Assembly: GCA_052174535.1 (NCBI GenBank)
Contig: JBQMRQ010000062.1
Coordinates: forward strand, 6,631-70,630
Direction of reading: 5' to 3'
DNA from: Arsenophonus sp052174535
GTDB taxonomy: Bacteria; Pseudomonadota; Gammaproteobacteria; Enterobacterales; Enterobacteriaceae
DNA length: 64,000 bases
Positions 51,429 through 61,280 of the stretch are shown piece by piece. The stretch's first letter is position 1, and each line of letters opens with the position of its first letter. The position numbers and the translations under genes are program-made. The notes beneath the pieces were generated by a model. It did not search any database. It saw only the letters and a list, made by a program, of their open reading frames with translations, and was not told where the DNA came from.

Positions 51429-51535
51429 AAGGATTAATTAATTCTCACTATTAAATTATAATACTTGTTTTATTAATACTAAAACAAAAGAAAATCGTCT
51501 AATCTGTTAAGATAGTTATAAAAAATCGTAAAACG

Positions 51536-51598
51536 TTGACTTAAAGTGATTTCATTCAGTATGCTACCATTTATTATCGCCAAATACTTTGCTTTGGC
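51536..51598 (+). promoter_or_regulatory. Promoter and leader hairpin of lolCDE
   Basis: TTGACT (51,536-51,541) and TATGCT (51,560-51,565) are separated by 18 bases, a good sigma70 promoter. The transcript would carry a hairpin GCCAAA/TTTGGC (51,579-51,598) just before the ribosome binding site AGAGG of lolC. Function of the hairpin is unknown. Confidence 0.6.
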
Positions 51599-51619
51599 AA
51601 CAGAGGTATATTAGATTTA

Positions 51620-52822
51620 ATGTCTCAATCTGTTATCTTTTATATTGGTCTACGTTATATGCGTAGACAAACAGGCGACCGATTTGGTCGGTTCGTATCG
51701 AGTTTATCTACAATTGGCATTACATTAGGCATTATGGCATTAATTACCGTCACCGCTGTTATGAATGGTTTTGAACATTCATTGCAACAGAGTATTTTAA
51801 CATATATGCCACAGGTTATTTTAACGACACATAAAGGTAATCTCAACCCAAGTCAATATCCTGCAAAAAATATAACCTATCTGCAAGGAATCGAAAACAT
51901 TGCTCCAATTGTGGAAAGTGATGTTATATTGCAAAGCAGGCAAAATATAGGGATTGCGGTCATGATTGGTGTTGATGAAACATCGACTGAGCCTTTGTTA
52001 AATCATCTGCAAGATGTTGATTCTTCAGTGTTAACTGCTGGTAGTTACCATGTAATTTTAGGCTTAAAATTAGCTGAACAACTAAATATAAGAAGAGGGG
52101 ATCAATTGAGATTAATTATCCCTGCTGTTAGTCAGGTTACGCCAATTGGCAGAATACCAAGTCAACGTTTATTTACAGTAGCTGGATTTTTTGCTACCCA
52201 AGGTGAAGCCGACAATAATGAATTATTAGTTAATCAGCTAGATGCAGCACGATTAATGCGTTATCCGATCGGTAATATTACTGGTTGGCGTCTTTATCTT
52301 AACGCACCATTAACCGTTGATAGCTTGTCTCAACAAACGTTACCAGCAGGTATGATATGGCAGGATTGGCGTGAACGAAAAGGTGAATTTTTTCAGGCAG
52401 TGAAAATGGAAAAAAATATGATGGGATTATTATTGAGTCTCATTATTGCCGTAGCAGCATTTAATGTTGTTACTTCACTTTCATTATTAGTTATGGAAAA
52501 AGAGTCTGAAGGGGGAATTTTGCAAACTTTAGGTTTAAAACGAAGCCAGATTATGGCTATTTTTATCCTTCAAGGGGCAGCGACAGGAATCATTGGTAGC
52601 ATCATTGGAACAGTATTAGGTTTATTTATCACAAGCCAGCTTAATATAATAATGCCTATGCTTGGTTTATTAGCTAAAGGTATCGAATTACCAATATCTA
52701 TTGATCCTTCTCGTATTATATTAATTACTTTATCTTCAATTGCTATCTCATTATTAGCCACCCTTTATCCATCTTGGCGTGCAGCTACCATTCAACCTGC
52801 AGAAGCTTTACGTTATGAATAA
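51620..52822 (+). CDS. lolC: Lipoprotein-releasing ABC transporter permease LolC
   Basis: 400 residues (E. coli 399). One N-terminal membrane helix, a large periplasmic domain and three C-terminal helices, as in the MacB/Lol type. Signatures are GLRYMRRQTGDRFGRFVSSL, TAVMNGFEHSLQQ, GRIPSQRLFTVAGFFA, VKMEKNMMGLLLSLI and the end YPSWRAATIQPAEALRYE. With LolD and LolE it releases outer-membrane lipoproteins to LolA. Overlaps lolD by 8 bases. Confidence 0.96.
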   Translation: MSQSVIFYIGLRYMRRQTGDRFGRFVSSLSTIGITLGIMALITVTAVMNGFEHSLQQSILTYMPQVILTTHKGNLNPSQYPAKNITYLQGIENIAPIVESDVILQSRQNIGIAVMIGVDETSTEPLLNHLQDVDSSVLTAGSYHVILGLKLAEQLNIRRGDQLRLIIPAVSQVTPIGRIPSQRLFTVAGFFATQGEADNNELLVNQLDAARLMRYPIGNITGWRLYLNAPLTVDSLSQQTLPAGMIWQDWRERKGEFFQAVKMEKNMMGLLLSLIIAVAAFNVVTSLSLLVMEKESEGGILQTLGLKRSQIMAIFILQGAATGIIGSIIGTVLGLFITSQLNIIMPMLGLLAKGIELPISIDPSRIILITLSSIAISLLATLYPSWRAATIQPAEALRYE

Positions 52823-53510
52823 TTCCCCACTATTAGTTTGTCAAAATCTCTATAAATCTTATCAAGATGGTAAAATTTTAACTAATGTTCTTAAAAACAT
52901 TTCATTATCAATTAATAAAAATGAAATGACGGCAATTCTAGGTAGCTCAGGTTCTGGGAAGAGTACACTCCTGCATTTATTAGGCGGATTAGATACGCCA
53001 AGTAGCGGTGATATTATTTTTGATGGTAAAAAAATTACCTTACTTTCTACCAATGATAGAGCTAAACTACGTAATCAAGAATTGGGATTTATTTATCAAT
53101 TTCATCATTTATTACCAGATTTTACTGCATTAGAAAATGTAATGATGCCATTATTGATTGGCGGAATGACACGTGTTAAAGCTCAGCATAAAGCTGATGA
53201 GATGTTAGCAACAGTAGGTTTATCCAATCAAGTTAATCATCGCTCGGCTGAATTATCTGGTGGCGAACGTCAGAGAGTTGCAATTGCCCGTGCAATTGTT
53301 AACGAACCTGCTTTAGTGTTAGCAGATGAACCGACAGGTAATTTAGACTTACACAATGTAGATATTATCTTTGATTTATTAATGGATCTTAATAGACAAA
53401 AAGGAACAGCATTTTTAGTTGTAACTCATGATTTGCGACTTGCCTGTCGTTTAACTCGTCAACTAGAAATGCGGGATGGTTACTTACAAGATGATTTAAG
53501 ATTAATGTGA
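52815..53510 (+). CDS. lolD: Lipoprotein-releasing ABC transporter ATPase LolD
   Basis: 231 residues from the ATG at 52,815 (MNNSPLLVCQNLYKSYQDG); an upstream GTG in frame inside lolC gives an extension that relatives lack. Walker A GSSGSGKST, the Lol motif region FIYQFHHLLPDFTALENV, the signature LSGGERQRVAIARA, Walker B VLADEPTGNLD and the H-loop VVTHD are intact. Translationally coupled to lolC through overlap. Confidence 0.97.
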   Translation: MNNSPLLVCQNLYKSYQDGKILTNVLKNISLSINKNEMTAILGSSGSGKSTLLHLLGGLDTPSSGDIIFDGKKITLLSTNDRAKLRNQELGFIYQFHHLLPDFTALENVMMPLLIGGMTRVKAQHKADEMLATVGLSNQVNHRSAELSGGERQRVAIARAIVNEPALVLADEPTGNLDLHNVDIIFDLLMDLNRQKGTAFLVVTHDLRLACRLTRQLEMRDGYLQDDLRLM

Positions 53511-53521
53511 GTAGCGTAATC

Positions 53522-54769
53522 ATGGCGGAATTATCTCGTGCCTTAAAGATTGCTATTCGTTTTAGCCAAGGCAAAAAAAGAGTAAGCTTAGTTTCATTGA
53601 TATCGATTATTTCTATATTAGGTATTGTGATTGGTGTTGCAGTGTTAATTATCGGTTTAAGTGCAATGAATGGTTTTGAGCGTGAATTAAAAAATCGCAT
53701 ACTTTCAGTTGTTCCTCATGGACAAATTGCGGTAGTTAATCAGCCTTATTTAAATTGGCAAGCTGATTTAGCTAAGATTAGACAGACTCCAGGGGTTGTT
53801 GCTGTATCACCTTATATTAACTTTACTGGATTGATTGAAAAAGGGGGTACATTGAAAGCAATACAAGTATCTGGTGTTGATTTATCGTCAGAGCGCTCAG
53901 TTAGTTCGTTACCTGATTTTATCTTGAATGATGCATGGAAAAAATTAAAACTAGGTAATAACGAAATTATTTTAGGTCAAGGCGTCGCAAAAATATTAAA
54001 AGTTTCACCTGGAGATCATATTACCATCATGATCTCTAATCATGATGATAAATTAGGTATTCAACAACTAAATCGAATTAGTGTTACGGTTATTGGGATA
54101 TTAAAATTAAATGGTATGTTAGATCATCATTTAGCAATAGTACCATTGCAAGATGCACAACAATATTTATCCTATGGTGATAGCGTTACCGGTTTTCAGA
54201 TCAGCGTAAATGATGTTTTTGCTGCTAATAAAGTAGTTTATGATGCTGGCATAAATACTGGCCATTACGTCACTATTAAAAGTTGGATAGCAGATTATGG
54301 TTACATGTATAACGATATTCAAATGGTGCGTGGCATAATGTATCTTAGCATGATTTTAGTAATTGGTGTTGCCTGTTTTAATATTGTCTCTACGCTGGTA
54401 ATGGCAGTAAAAGATAAAAGGATCGATATTGCAGTGTTGAGAACACTCGGTGCTAAAGATAGTTTTATTCGAGCTATTTTTTTATGGTATGGATTAATAA
54501 CGGGGATAATTGGATGTTTTATTGGTATGTTAGTTGGGATTTTTATATCACTAAATCTAACGACTATTATTAAATATATAGAAAATATTATTAATCATCC
54601 TATTTTATCAGGTGATATTTATTTTATTGATTTTTTACCCTCTGAGCTCCAGATTATCGATGTATTTTATGTCATATTAACAACATTAATTTTAAGTTTA
54701 CTTGCTAGTTGGTATCCAGCTAAACGGGCAACAAAAATAGATCCGGTGCGAATTTTAAGTGGAAAATAA
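53522..54769 (+). CDS. lolE: Lipoprotein-releasing ABC transporter permease LolE
   Basis: 415 residues from the ATG at 53,522 (MAELSRALKIAIRFSQGKKR), which matches the family start; a GTG five codons upstream overlapping lolD is the alternative. Topology as for LolC. Signatures are GLSAMNGFERELKNRILSVV, PYINFTGLIEKG, YGYMYNDIQMVRGIMYLSM, CFNIVSTLVMAVKDKR, IYFIDFLPSELQ and SWYPAKRATKIDPVRILSG. nagK, the next gene in E. coli, is absent. Confidence 0.95.
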   Translation: MAELSRALKIAIRFSQGKKRVSLVSLISIISILGIVIGVAVLIIGLSAMNGFERELKNRILSVVPHGQIAVVNQPYLNWQADLAKIRQTPGVVAVSPYINFTGLIEKGGTLKAIQVSGVDLSSERSVSSLPDFILNDAWKKLKLGNNEIILGQGVAKILKVSPGDHITIMISNHDDKLGIQQLNRISVTVIGILKLNGMLDHHLAIVPLQDAQQYLSYGDSVTGFQISVNDVFAANKVVYDAGINTGHYVTIKSWIADYGYMYNDIQMVRGIMYLSMILVIGVACFNIVSTLVMAVKDKRIDIAVLRTLGAKDSFIRAIFLWYGLITGIIGCFIGMLVGIFISLNLTTIIKYIENIINHPILSGDIYFIDFLPSELQIIDVFYVILTTLILSLLASWYPAKRATKIDPVRILSGK

Positions 54770-54855
54770 CAATTATTGTTTTGTTATAATTACCTAAAAG
54801 TAACAATTGTTTAATTAAAAAATAAGTTGGTTAGGATGAAAAGGATACTCTTACA

Positions 54856-55275
54856 ATGGTACTGTTTTATTGTCGTCTTAGAAAATTACGTAAAAAGAAA
54901 AATTTACATCGACAAAGATTTCGTTGCTGTCTTTTTTACCAAGACAAACAGTTAATTGATAAAATAAAAATAAAAAATTGTCGTGTTAAAATTGGTGCTG
55001 AAATTTCTGCTAAGTCTAAAACTCATACTCTTTGAGTAAAAGATAGTTTATAAGAATAATATTGAGTTAAAGGTATTAAAATACCTGAAGATTTTGTTAA
55101 AATTCTAGAATTACTTCAACATTTTTACAATCAGCGACATCATTAATCTTAGCAAGCAAATATAAAAACTAACGTCAACTCCATCATGGGTTATAGCAAC
55201 ATTAAAACATTTCCTGTTTGATTCTTTATTAGTTATGTAAATATTAATATCTTATATGAAAGCGAATAATTAATG
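54856..55275 (+). pseudogene. cobB: cobB (NAD-dependent deacylase) fossil
   Basis: Starts at an ATG and reads RLRKLRKKKNLHRQRFRCC and FYQDK, matching the basic leader of the long E. coli CobB form. Then comes NCRVKIGAEISAKSKTHTL (family V-L-T-G-A-G-I-S-A-E-S-G-I-R-T-F), KIPEDFVKILELLQHFYNQR (family A-T-P-E-G-F-x-x-x-P-E-L-V-Q-x-F-Y-N) and, after stops, FFISYVNINILYESE (family F-L-L-V-T-Q-N-I-D-N-L-H-E-R-A). The GAGIS motif has decayed to GAEIS. The catalytic His and zinc region are lost. It lies after lolE as expected from synteny. Confidence 0.88.
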
Positions 55276-55495
55276 CATTATTTATATATAGTAAATTATT
55301 AAAAGTTCTCTCTTATCAATCAAATTAGGTTATTGAATAGAAAACTAATCTAATAACTAATAACTGTTATTACTGTTATTAACTTCCTTAACCTTTACGT
55401 TCCTATTTTTATCGTCTAGTTTACTGAAATACTATTCAGTATAGAGTTATTTATCAGCATTTATCGTCAACGAATCTTTTTGTGGAATTATGCTC
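55276..55495. other. Eroded DNA after cobB fossil
   Basis: Probably the rest of cobB, but nothing can be aligned with confidence. No repeat match. Confidence 0.35.
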
Positions 55496-55497
55496 AT

Positions 55498-56870
55498 TTT
55501 TAGTATATGTAGTTTTTAAGATGGGTGACGTATGCTACTAATTGATTTTATGAATGATTTTAGCAACAGAGAGATAATATGCTATGAAAAGTCTTCTTAT
55601 AGGTTAATTTGAGAAACCAGATATTATTTCTTATACTTTGCATGAATGTATCCATAATAGTGAGCTGGTAGCTAATAGATACTGCTATTGAGACGCATCT
55701 CGAAGTCATTGCTACGATAACATCATAAACACTAACTTGTTTGACTACCAGCAATCCGTCATCTGTAACAGTTATTTGCCATAGCCAAACCTATAAAGGC
55801 TGGCATTGCCAATGTTGAGGTGAAAGTCTCTAAGATTAAAGAATCATAGCGCAACGGAATATGCCTCAATAACTTGGTTGCTACTTGTCTTACCTAAAGC
55901 GTAAAAATGGCGAAGAATTGCTATATCATATCCTGTATATGCGAAGTATTATCCACAGGTAATTTAATGAAAGCTATAGGGATTTTCTCAATGAATCAAA
56001 TGGTTTACCTGCCCCAATACCCCAAATCAACAAACTGAAATAAAACACCTTTAAGAGTATAGGCAATGGGTACTTGCATGATTTAAGAAATACACGAAGC
56101 TATATTTATTTCTAGCCTGATGTCATATATACTCGTGCTGGTTACAGGTAAACTGATCGCTTTTACCCGCTATTAATTATTGGCCTAATTGCGCATAAAT
56201 ATTAAGGAGTTTATTGCGCTCGAAAATGGTTATTGAGAGCTAGAAATGAGTTGGATAAAACTTCTCAATGGCTGATGAGCGCGCCCTACTTAATCGTATC
56301 TCCCAGATTTGCTACAGAAGATAGTGATTTGTTTTGAATATAATGATAAAGATATTTCTGATCACGTAATACCAATGTTGTTTGGTATAAAATAACTGAT
56401 GTGCTAATTTTATTCATAAAGATATGTAAGCGAAAGTTAAGGATGAGATATAGAAAATTTAGCTAGCAAAAAATTGCAATGCTGCCAATAAACTCCTTGA
56501 TGTTTTATTGAAAAAGGAGTTTCAACGAGTACCTCCTGCAGCGATGAAGAAGTTGGAGAAAGATTGAGAAGAATGGCTCGTATTCTATATTTCCTATCAG
56601 CTTACTGGGTGTCAATAAGAACAATAATCTAATTTGAATATCGGCTTCTTCTTACAATATGAGGCTATAAAGCTACTTCTCGAAGAAGTTTAGTTTAAAA
56701 ACAATCTTTTGAATGCTATTTAAGCCTCTTTCGTCTACTAAGAAAATCTAAAACTAGTAAAGAAATTTTCCTGCTGATCCTGGTGGTAAACAACGTCAAG
56801 TCAAAAGTAGAATAGAGAGGTTCACGAAGTATCAGAACGGAGAATACTTTAACTATCATATATCATATTT
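55498..56870 (+). mobile_element. IS256-family relic at the cobB/hldE junction
   Basis: The left end is near 55,500 ('tagtatatgtagtttttaagatgg'), and the N-terminal block 'cagagagataatatgctatg' is at 55,565. The C-terminal block lies at 56,440-56,790 (a 'gctgccaataaactccttgatgttttattg' stretch and 'cctgcagcgatgaagaagttg') and the right end at 56,820 ('tcacgaagtatcagaacgg'). All frames are broken. It marks the switch from the lol block to the hldE block, which are far apart in E. coli. Confidence 0.72.
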
Positions 56871-56956
56871 TCTAATAATTCTCTTTTTAAGAGAGTTGGC
56901 TATGTTACTATTGCTACTAATCTTTAATTAGTAATTTATTTATAATTGGAGTCTGG

Positions 56957-58390
56957 ATGAAAATTATTCTTCCTGATTTTAAACAGGCTAGTATTTTAGT
57001 AATCGGCGATGTTATGTTAGATCGTTATTGGTATGGGTTAACTAATCGAATTTCGCCAGAAGCTCCCGTTCCAGTCGTTAAAGTAGATATGAAAGAAGAA
57101 CGGCCTGGTGGTGCGGCTAACGTTGCTATGAATATTGCTACTTTAGGCGCTAATGTTCGTCTGATAGGGCTAACTGGTATTGATGATGATGCTAAAATAT
57201 TAATTAAAAAACTCAGTCAAGCTAATGTATGTTGTGATTTTATTTCATTACCAACTCATCCTACTATTTCTAAACTAAGAATTATATCTCATAATCAACA
57301 ACTTATTCGACTAGATTTTGAAGAAGGATTTGATAGTGTTGATATAAAGCCGTTATTAGATCGTATTGGGAAATCGTTATCAAGTGTTGACGTATTGATA
57401 TTGTCTGATTATAGTAAAGGTGTATTAGCGCAAATTTCGCAGATCATTGCATTAGCAAATGCTGCTCAAGTTCCAGTACTTATTGATCCAAAAGGTAATG
57501 ATTTTGAACGTTATCGCGGAGCTACTTTATTAACTCCAAATATGTCTGAATTTGAAGCTATTGTTGGTAAATGCAGTAGCGATAGTGAAATTAAACAAAA
57601 AGGAATGAAATTAATTTATTCCCTTAATCTCAAGGGATTGCTGATCACTCGTTCAGAAAGAGGGATGACCCTGCTGCAGCGCAAAAAACCGCCTTTACAT
57701 TTACTAACTCAATCACAGGAAGTTTATGATGTTACCGGAGCCGGTGATACAGTTATTGCTGTTTTTGGAACAGCTTTAGCAACTCAACTCGATTTTTATC
57801 AAGCTTGTATTTTAGCTAATGCTGCTGCTGGAGTTGTAGTTGGAAAACTGGGTGCTTCAACTGTATCATCTGTTGAGCTGGAGAATGCCATTCATAACCG
57901 AACTGATAATGGTTTTGGTGTGATGAATGAGCAGCAACTAAAACATGCAGTTATTGCTGCTCGTAGCCGTGGCGAGAAGATTGTGATAACTAATGGTTGT
58001 TTTGATATCCTACATGCTGGTCACGTTATCTATTTAGCCAATGCACGCAAGTTAGGTGATCGCTTGATTGTCGCTGTAAATAGCGATGCTTCAACTAAAC
58101 GACTAAAAGGTAATGATCGTCCTATTAATCCATTAGCTCAACGTATGAGCGTATTAGGAGCGCTAAGCTCAGTAGATTGGGTGGTTTCTTTTGAAGAGGA
58201 TACTCCTGAACGTCTGATCAGTGAAATATTAATTTTAACTGATGTATTAGTCAAAGGTGGCGATTATAAGACGGAAGATATTGCTGGTAGCCAAGAGGTC
58301 TGGGCCGCAGGTGGTGAAGTTAAAGTGCTTAATTTTGAAGCAGGTCTCTCTACAACAAATATTATTAATACCATTATAAAAAATAATTAA
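56957..58390 (+). CDS. hldE: Bifunctional heptose 7-phosphate kinase / heptose 1-phosphate adenylyltransferase
   Basis: 477 residues, the E. coli length. It makes ADP-D-glycero-manno-heptose for the LPS inner core. The N-terminal ribokinase-type domain (about 1-320) has GDVMLDRYWYG, the RPGGAANVAMN block and the catalytic GAGDTVIAVF with Asp264. The C-terminal nucleotidyltransferase (about 343-477) has TNGCFDILHAGHVIYL with the HxGH motif at 353-356. Retention implies heptose-containing LPS is still made. GGAG precedes the ATG. Confidence 0.97.
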   Translation: MKIILPDFKQASILVIGDVMLDRYWYGLTNRISPEAPVPVVKVDMKEERPGGAANVAMNIATLGANVRLIGLTGIDDDAKILIKKLSQANVCCDFISLPTHPTISKLRIISHNQQLIRLDFEEGFDSVDIKPLLDRIGKSLSSVDVLILSDYSKGVLAQISQIIALANAAQVPVLIDPKGNDFERYRGATLLTPNMSEFEAIVGKCSSDSEIKQKGMKLIYSLNLKGLLITRSERGMTLLQRKKPPLHLLTQSQEVYDVTGAGDTVIAVFGTALATQLDFYQACILANAAAGVVVGKLGASTVSSVELENAIHNRTDNGFGVMNEQQLKHAVIAARSRGEKIVITNGCFDILHAGHVIYLANARKLGDRLIVAVNSDASTKRLKGNDRPINPLAQRMSVLGALSSVDWVVSFEEDTPERLISEILILTDVLVKGGDYKTEDIAGSQEVWAAGGEVKVLNFEAGLSTTNIINTIIKNN

Positions 58391-58404
58391 TATTTTTAGA
58401 TAAA

Positions 58405-58443
58405 AATAAATGCCACGATAGCTGGAATATCGTGGCATTTATT
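58405..58443. terminator. Bidirectional terminator between hldE and ubiK
   Basis: A perfect 16-bp stem, AATAAATGCCACGATA (58,405-58,420) with its complement at 58,428-58,443, and a 7-base loop. It lies between the converging hldE and ubiK stops (the last two bases touch the ubiK stop codon) with A-rich and T-rich flanks suited to termination in both directions. Confidence 0.85.
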
Positions 58444-58699
58444 ATTCATTTTCATGATATAGCCTTTTTTCTAATTGTTCAATACGTTTTTCCATTTGTG
58501 CTATTTTTTCACGGGTTTGCAATAAAACTTGTATTTGAGTATCAAATTCTTCACGAGAAACTAAATTAAATTTTCCTAACTGGTACTGTAATCCTCCCTT
58601 TAACTTTTTATTAAAATCTTCACCTAAATTGCGTATTTCTTGCGGTAAAGTCTCTTTTATCTGGCGAACAACTTGTTCAATTTTTTTTACATTAACCAT
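58442..58699 (-). CDS. ubiK: Ubiquinone biosynthesis accessory factor UbiK
   Basis: 85 residues from the ATG at 58,699 (E. coli YqiC/UbiK 96). AAGGA lies 7 bases before this ATG; the GTG one codon earlier is too close to it. Conserved core: KKIEQVVRQIKETLP, FGED-like LGEDFNKKL and LVSREEFDTQIQVLLQTREKI, followed by a C-terminal coiled coil (AQMEKRIEQLEKRL). UbiK helps the ubiquinone-synthesis complex with UbiJ. The tail after the coiled coil is shorter than in E. coli. Confidence 0.92.
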   Translation of the reverse strand: MVNVKKIEQVVRQIKETLPQEIRNLGEDFNKKLKGGLQYQLGKFNLVSREEFDTQIQVLLQTREKIAQMEKRIEQLEKRLYHENE

Positions 58700-58734
58700 C
58701 ACAATATCCTTCTAGATCACAAATTATAATCCAT

Positions 58735-60140
58735 AGATCATCTAATATAGTTATTAGAAAATCTAATGTATGATTATCAGATTACATTGCACTAATACTT
58801 AGTGAATCTATTCTTTATCCTTAAATTAGACATTTTTTATCATCAATAGGATCAAGCAAATCAAAATCTCTCTAAGCTGCCTCTAGATTTCTAAGGAGAC
58901 AAAACAGCTTTCAATAACCATTGAAATGGTTATTTTTCAAAGCATAGTGATTTAGGGTCAGCTTCATAGACTCATGGTAATATCACCTAAAGGTCGATAT
59001 TCAAATTAGATTCATCATTCTTACTGAGAATCAGTGCACTAATGGAAAGCATAGAATGCTAGGTATTCTTCTCAATCTTTCTGCAGCTTCTTCATCGTTG
59101 CAGGATATTTATTGAAACTCATTACCAATAAAACATCAAGAAGTTTATTAGCGGTATCGCAAATCTCTGATATGACCCCCTCCACACAGCTCACTATTAA
59201 TTTTAGTGCTGCATGCCTTTGTGGAAGTAATTTAGCACCAATGCTATTTGGTGTACTCAATAGGATTGGTGCTGCATGCCCGGAAATATCTTTACAATTT
59301 CATTCTAAAACTAATGGCACACTGTTCCTTCCATAGGAATTCTAGTAGATACAATTGAGTCCTGCATTGGCAGCAGGCTATTGAGGAGTTCGGCACAATT
59401 TATTTCTGACTCTCGATAAGCATCTTCAATTCTAACCAACTTCTTAGATCTTATTCATCGCCGCCAATAATGAGCAGTAGGCAAAAAACGTTAGCTTTCT
59501 AGCAATAACGATTATACTATTAGCTAAGAAAAACGTAATGCGTATATCGCTTAATTGCGTAGCCTATTATTGTCTATGCTCTTTAAGTCATTACTGTTTC
59601 AGTATGCTAATGATACTGCTAAAGAGTGATATGTGTTTTCACTGAAAATCTAAAAAATTTCGTGGAAATCAGAGGTGAAGAATACCTTGCCAGGTAGGCC
59701 ATTATAGCAATTCTTAATCGCTTTTTGTACATTTCAGAAAAACAGTAATAATAAGCTGTTGAAGCATATTCCATTGTCGTTATGATTCATATCCTGACCT
59801 TAGATCACTTTAATCTCAACATACCTCATACCATCTTATTAGATAGCTATGGTAAATAACCATTACGAATTACGGATAGATCCTTAGACAAGGTGGCTAT
59901 TCTGTATATTCTTTCAGAATGGCTTCGAGCTTCAATTCAACAGTAGCGTCCCTATTACCTACCCTGTCATTCAGCATTACAGATGAGCTAATGTAATGGA
60001 TCAGAGATAATATCTAGTTTCCTGCATACTTATAGGTAGACTTTTCATGGTATATTATCTTTATATTATTGAAATCATTAACGTAATTAATCAGAATGGA
60101 TACCGCTACCATTTTTGAAACTCATACACCAGAAATTAAT
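58735..60140 (-). mobile_element. IS256-family relic, minus orientation, near full length
   Basis: The right terminus is at 58,750 ('gttattagaaaatctaatgtatg'). The antisense transposase C terminus is at 59,040-59,330. The N-terminal block in reverse, at 59,810-60,070, has 'aaataaccattacgaattacgg'. The left terminus in reverse is 'gaaactcatacaccagaaatta' near 60,118. It lies between the divergent ubiK and ribB genes. The small frames at 59,072-59,336 are remnants. Confidence 0.72.
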
Positions 60141-60347
60141 ATAATTCATTCAATGATATATATTAAATAATCAGCTTATTTTTCAAAATTATTTTTAATA
60201 AATTTGATGATAACAATTGATTTAAAATTATCAGAATAACTTCTCAATACTAAATTGGTTATTCTATAAATCAAAATATTATCTCATGATATATTTGTTA
60301 TTGTTGATTGCTACAGAATTATATTCACGATATAGTTTACCTGTTTA

Positions 60348-60506
60348 TCTTAGATAGGAGCAAAATTAGCAGCGGCGTTGATATTTATTCTTTTAATTTA
60401 ATAATCAAGCTCGCAAGCATTTCATTATAGCAACACGTAGTGAAAATCAGCAGCTCCAGTGAAGTTCTAGAACCTACGATTATAGTTTGGATAGGAGAAA
60501 ATAACG
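60348..60506 (+). promoter_or_regulatory. FMN riboswitch relic before ribB
   Basis: Aligned from memory to the E. coli ribB FMN riboswitch, the 3' part is clear: CAG-CTCC-GTG at 60,449, then a decayed 'aattcc' arm, then 'gtttggataggagaaaataacg' (E. coli 'gtccggatgggagagagtaacg') ending at 60,506. The middle arm 'aagctcgcaagc' (E. coli 'agcccgcgagcg') is at 60,407. The 5' core keeps only 'aaaattagcagcggcg' near 60,363 (consensus gaaattcccNaccggcggt). Many core positions that contact FMN or form helices are changed, so ligand control is probably weakened or lost. ribB itself is intact. Confidence 0.75.
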
Positions 60507-60508
60507 AT

Positions 60509-60548
60509 ATCTGCAGTTTTACAAACTACAAATTGTATGCAGATTTTT
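60509..60548 (+). terminator. Terminator-like hairpin in the ribB leader
   Basis: ATCTGCA (60,509-60,515) pairs with TGCAGAT (60,538-60,544) and an inner TACAA/TTGTA helix is possible; five T follow. It directly follows the riboswitch relic, where an expression platform is expected. Confidence 0.55.
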
Positions 60549-60626
60549 AAGATATTGGTTTTATTTTTATACTTCCAAGCTTACTATGGTTCTGGTAATT
60601 TACTATTTATATGATGAGGTTTTACC

Positions 60627-61280
60627 ATGAATCAAACGTCACTTTTCACGTATGGTAATCCGATCAAACGTATAGAACGTGCTCTCGAGGCTTTACGTCA
60701 AGGTAAAGGTGTTATGGTACTTGATGACGAAGGCCGTGAAAATGAGGGTGATATTATTTTTGCTGCTGAAACTATGACAGTTGAACAGATGGCATTAACT
60801 ATCCGTTATGGTAGTGGAATTGTTTGTCTTTGTATAACGGAAGAACGCCGTAAACAATTAGCATTACCTATGATGGTTAAAAAAAATTCTAGTCGATTTC
60901 AAACTGCATTTACGATCACTATCGAGGCTTCTGAAGGTGTTACAACCGGCGTATCAGCCAGTGATCGAATAATAACTATTCGTAAAGCAATTACCGATAA
61001 TGCAAAACCAACCGATCTTAATCGGCCTGGGCATGTTTTTCCGTTGAGAGCTCAAGAAGGTGGTGTATTGCAGCGTCGTGGTCATACTGAAGCTACCATT
61101 GATTTAGTATCTTTAGCCGGCTTTAAGCCAGCAGGCGTTTTATGTGAGTTGACAAATGACGATGGTACCATGGCTCGTATGCCAGAAGTGCTTATCTTTG
61201 CTAGGCAACATGATATGCCGGTGATAACTATTGAAAATCTGATAACCTATCGTCAACAATTTACTAAAGAGTCGGGTTAG
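60627..61280 (+). CDS. ribB: 3,4-dihydroxy-2-butanone 4-phosphate synthase
   Basis: 217 residues, the E. coli length. It converts ribulose 5-phosphate to the four-carbon precursor of riboflavin. Active-site blocks DDEGRENEGDIIFAAE, SASDRIITI, RPGHVFPLRAQEGGVLQRRG and GHTEATIDL are intact, as is the C-terminal LTNDDGTMARMPE. The ATG is preceded by TGAGG in a leader that still resembles the E. coli one immediately upstream ('ggttctggtaa', 'tgaggtttt'). Divergent from ubiK as in E. coli but now separated by an IS256 relic. Confidence 0.97.
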   Translation: MNQTSLFTYGNPIKRIERALEALRQGKGVMVLDDEGRENEGDIIFAAETMTVEQMALTIRYGSGIVCLCITEERRKQLALPMMVKKNSSRFQTAFTITIEASEGVTTGVSASDRIITIRKAITDNAKPTDLNRPGHVFPLRAQEGGVLQRRGHTEATIDLVSLAGFKPAGVLCELTNDDGTMARMPEVLIFARQHDMPVITIENLITYRQQFTKESG

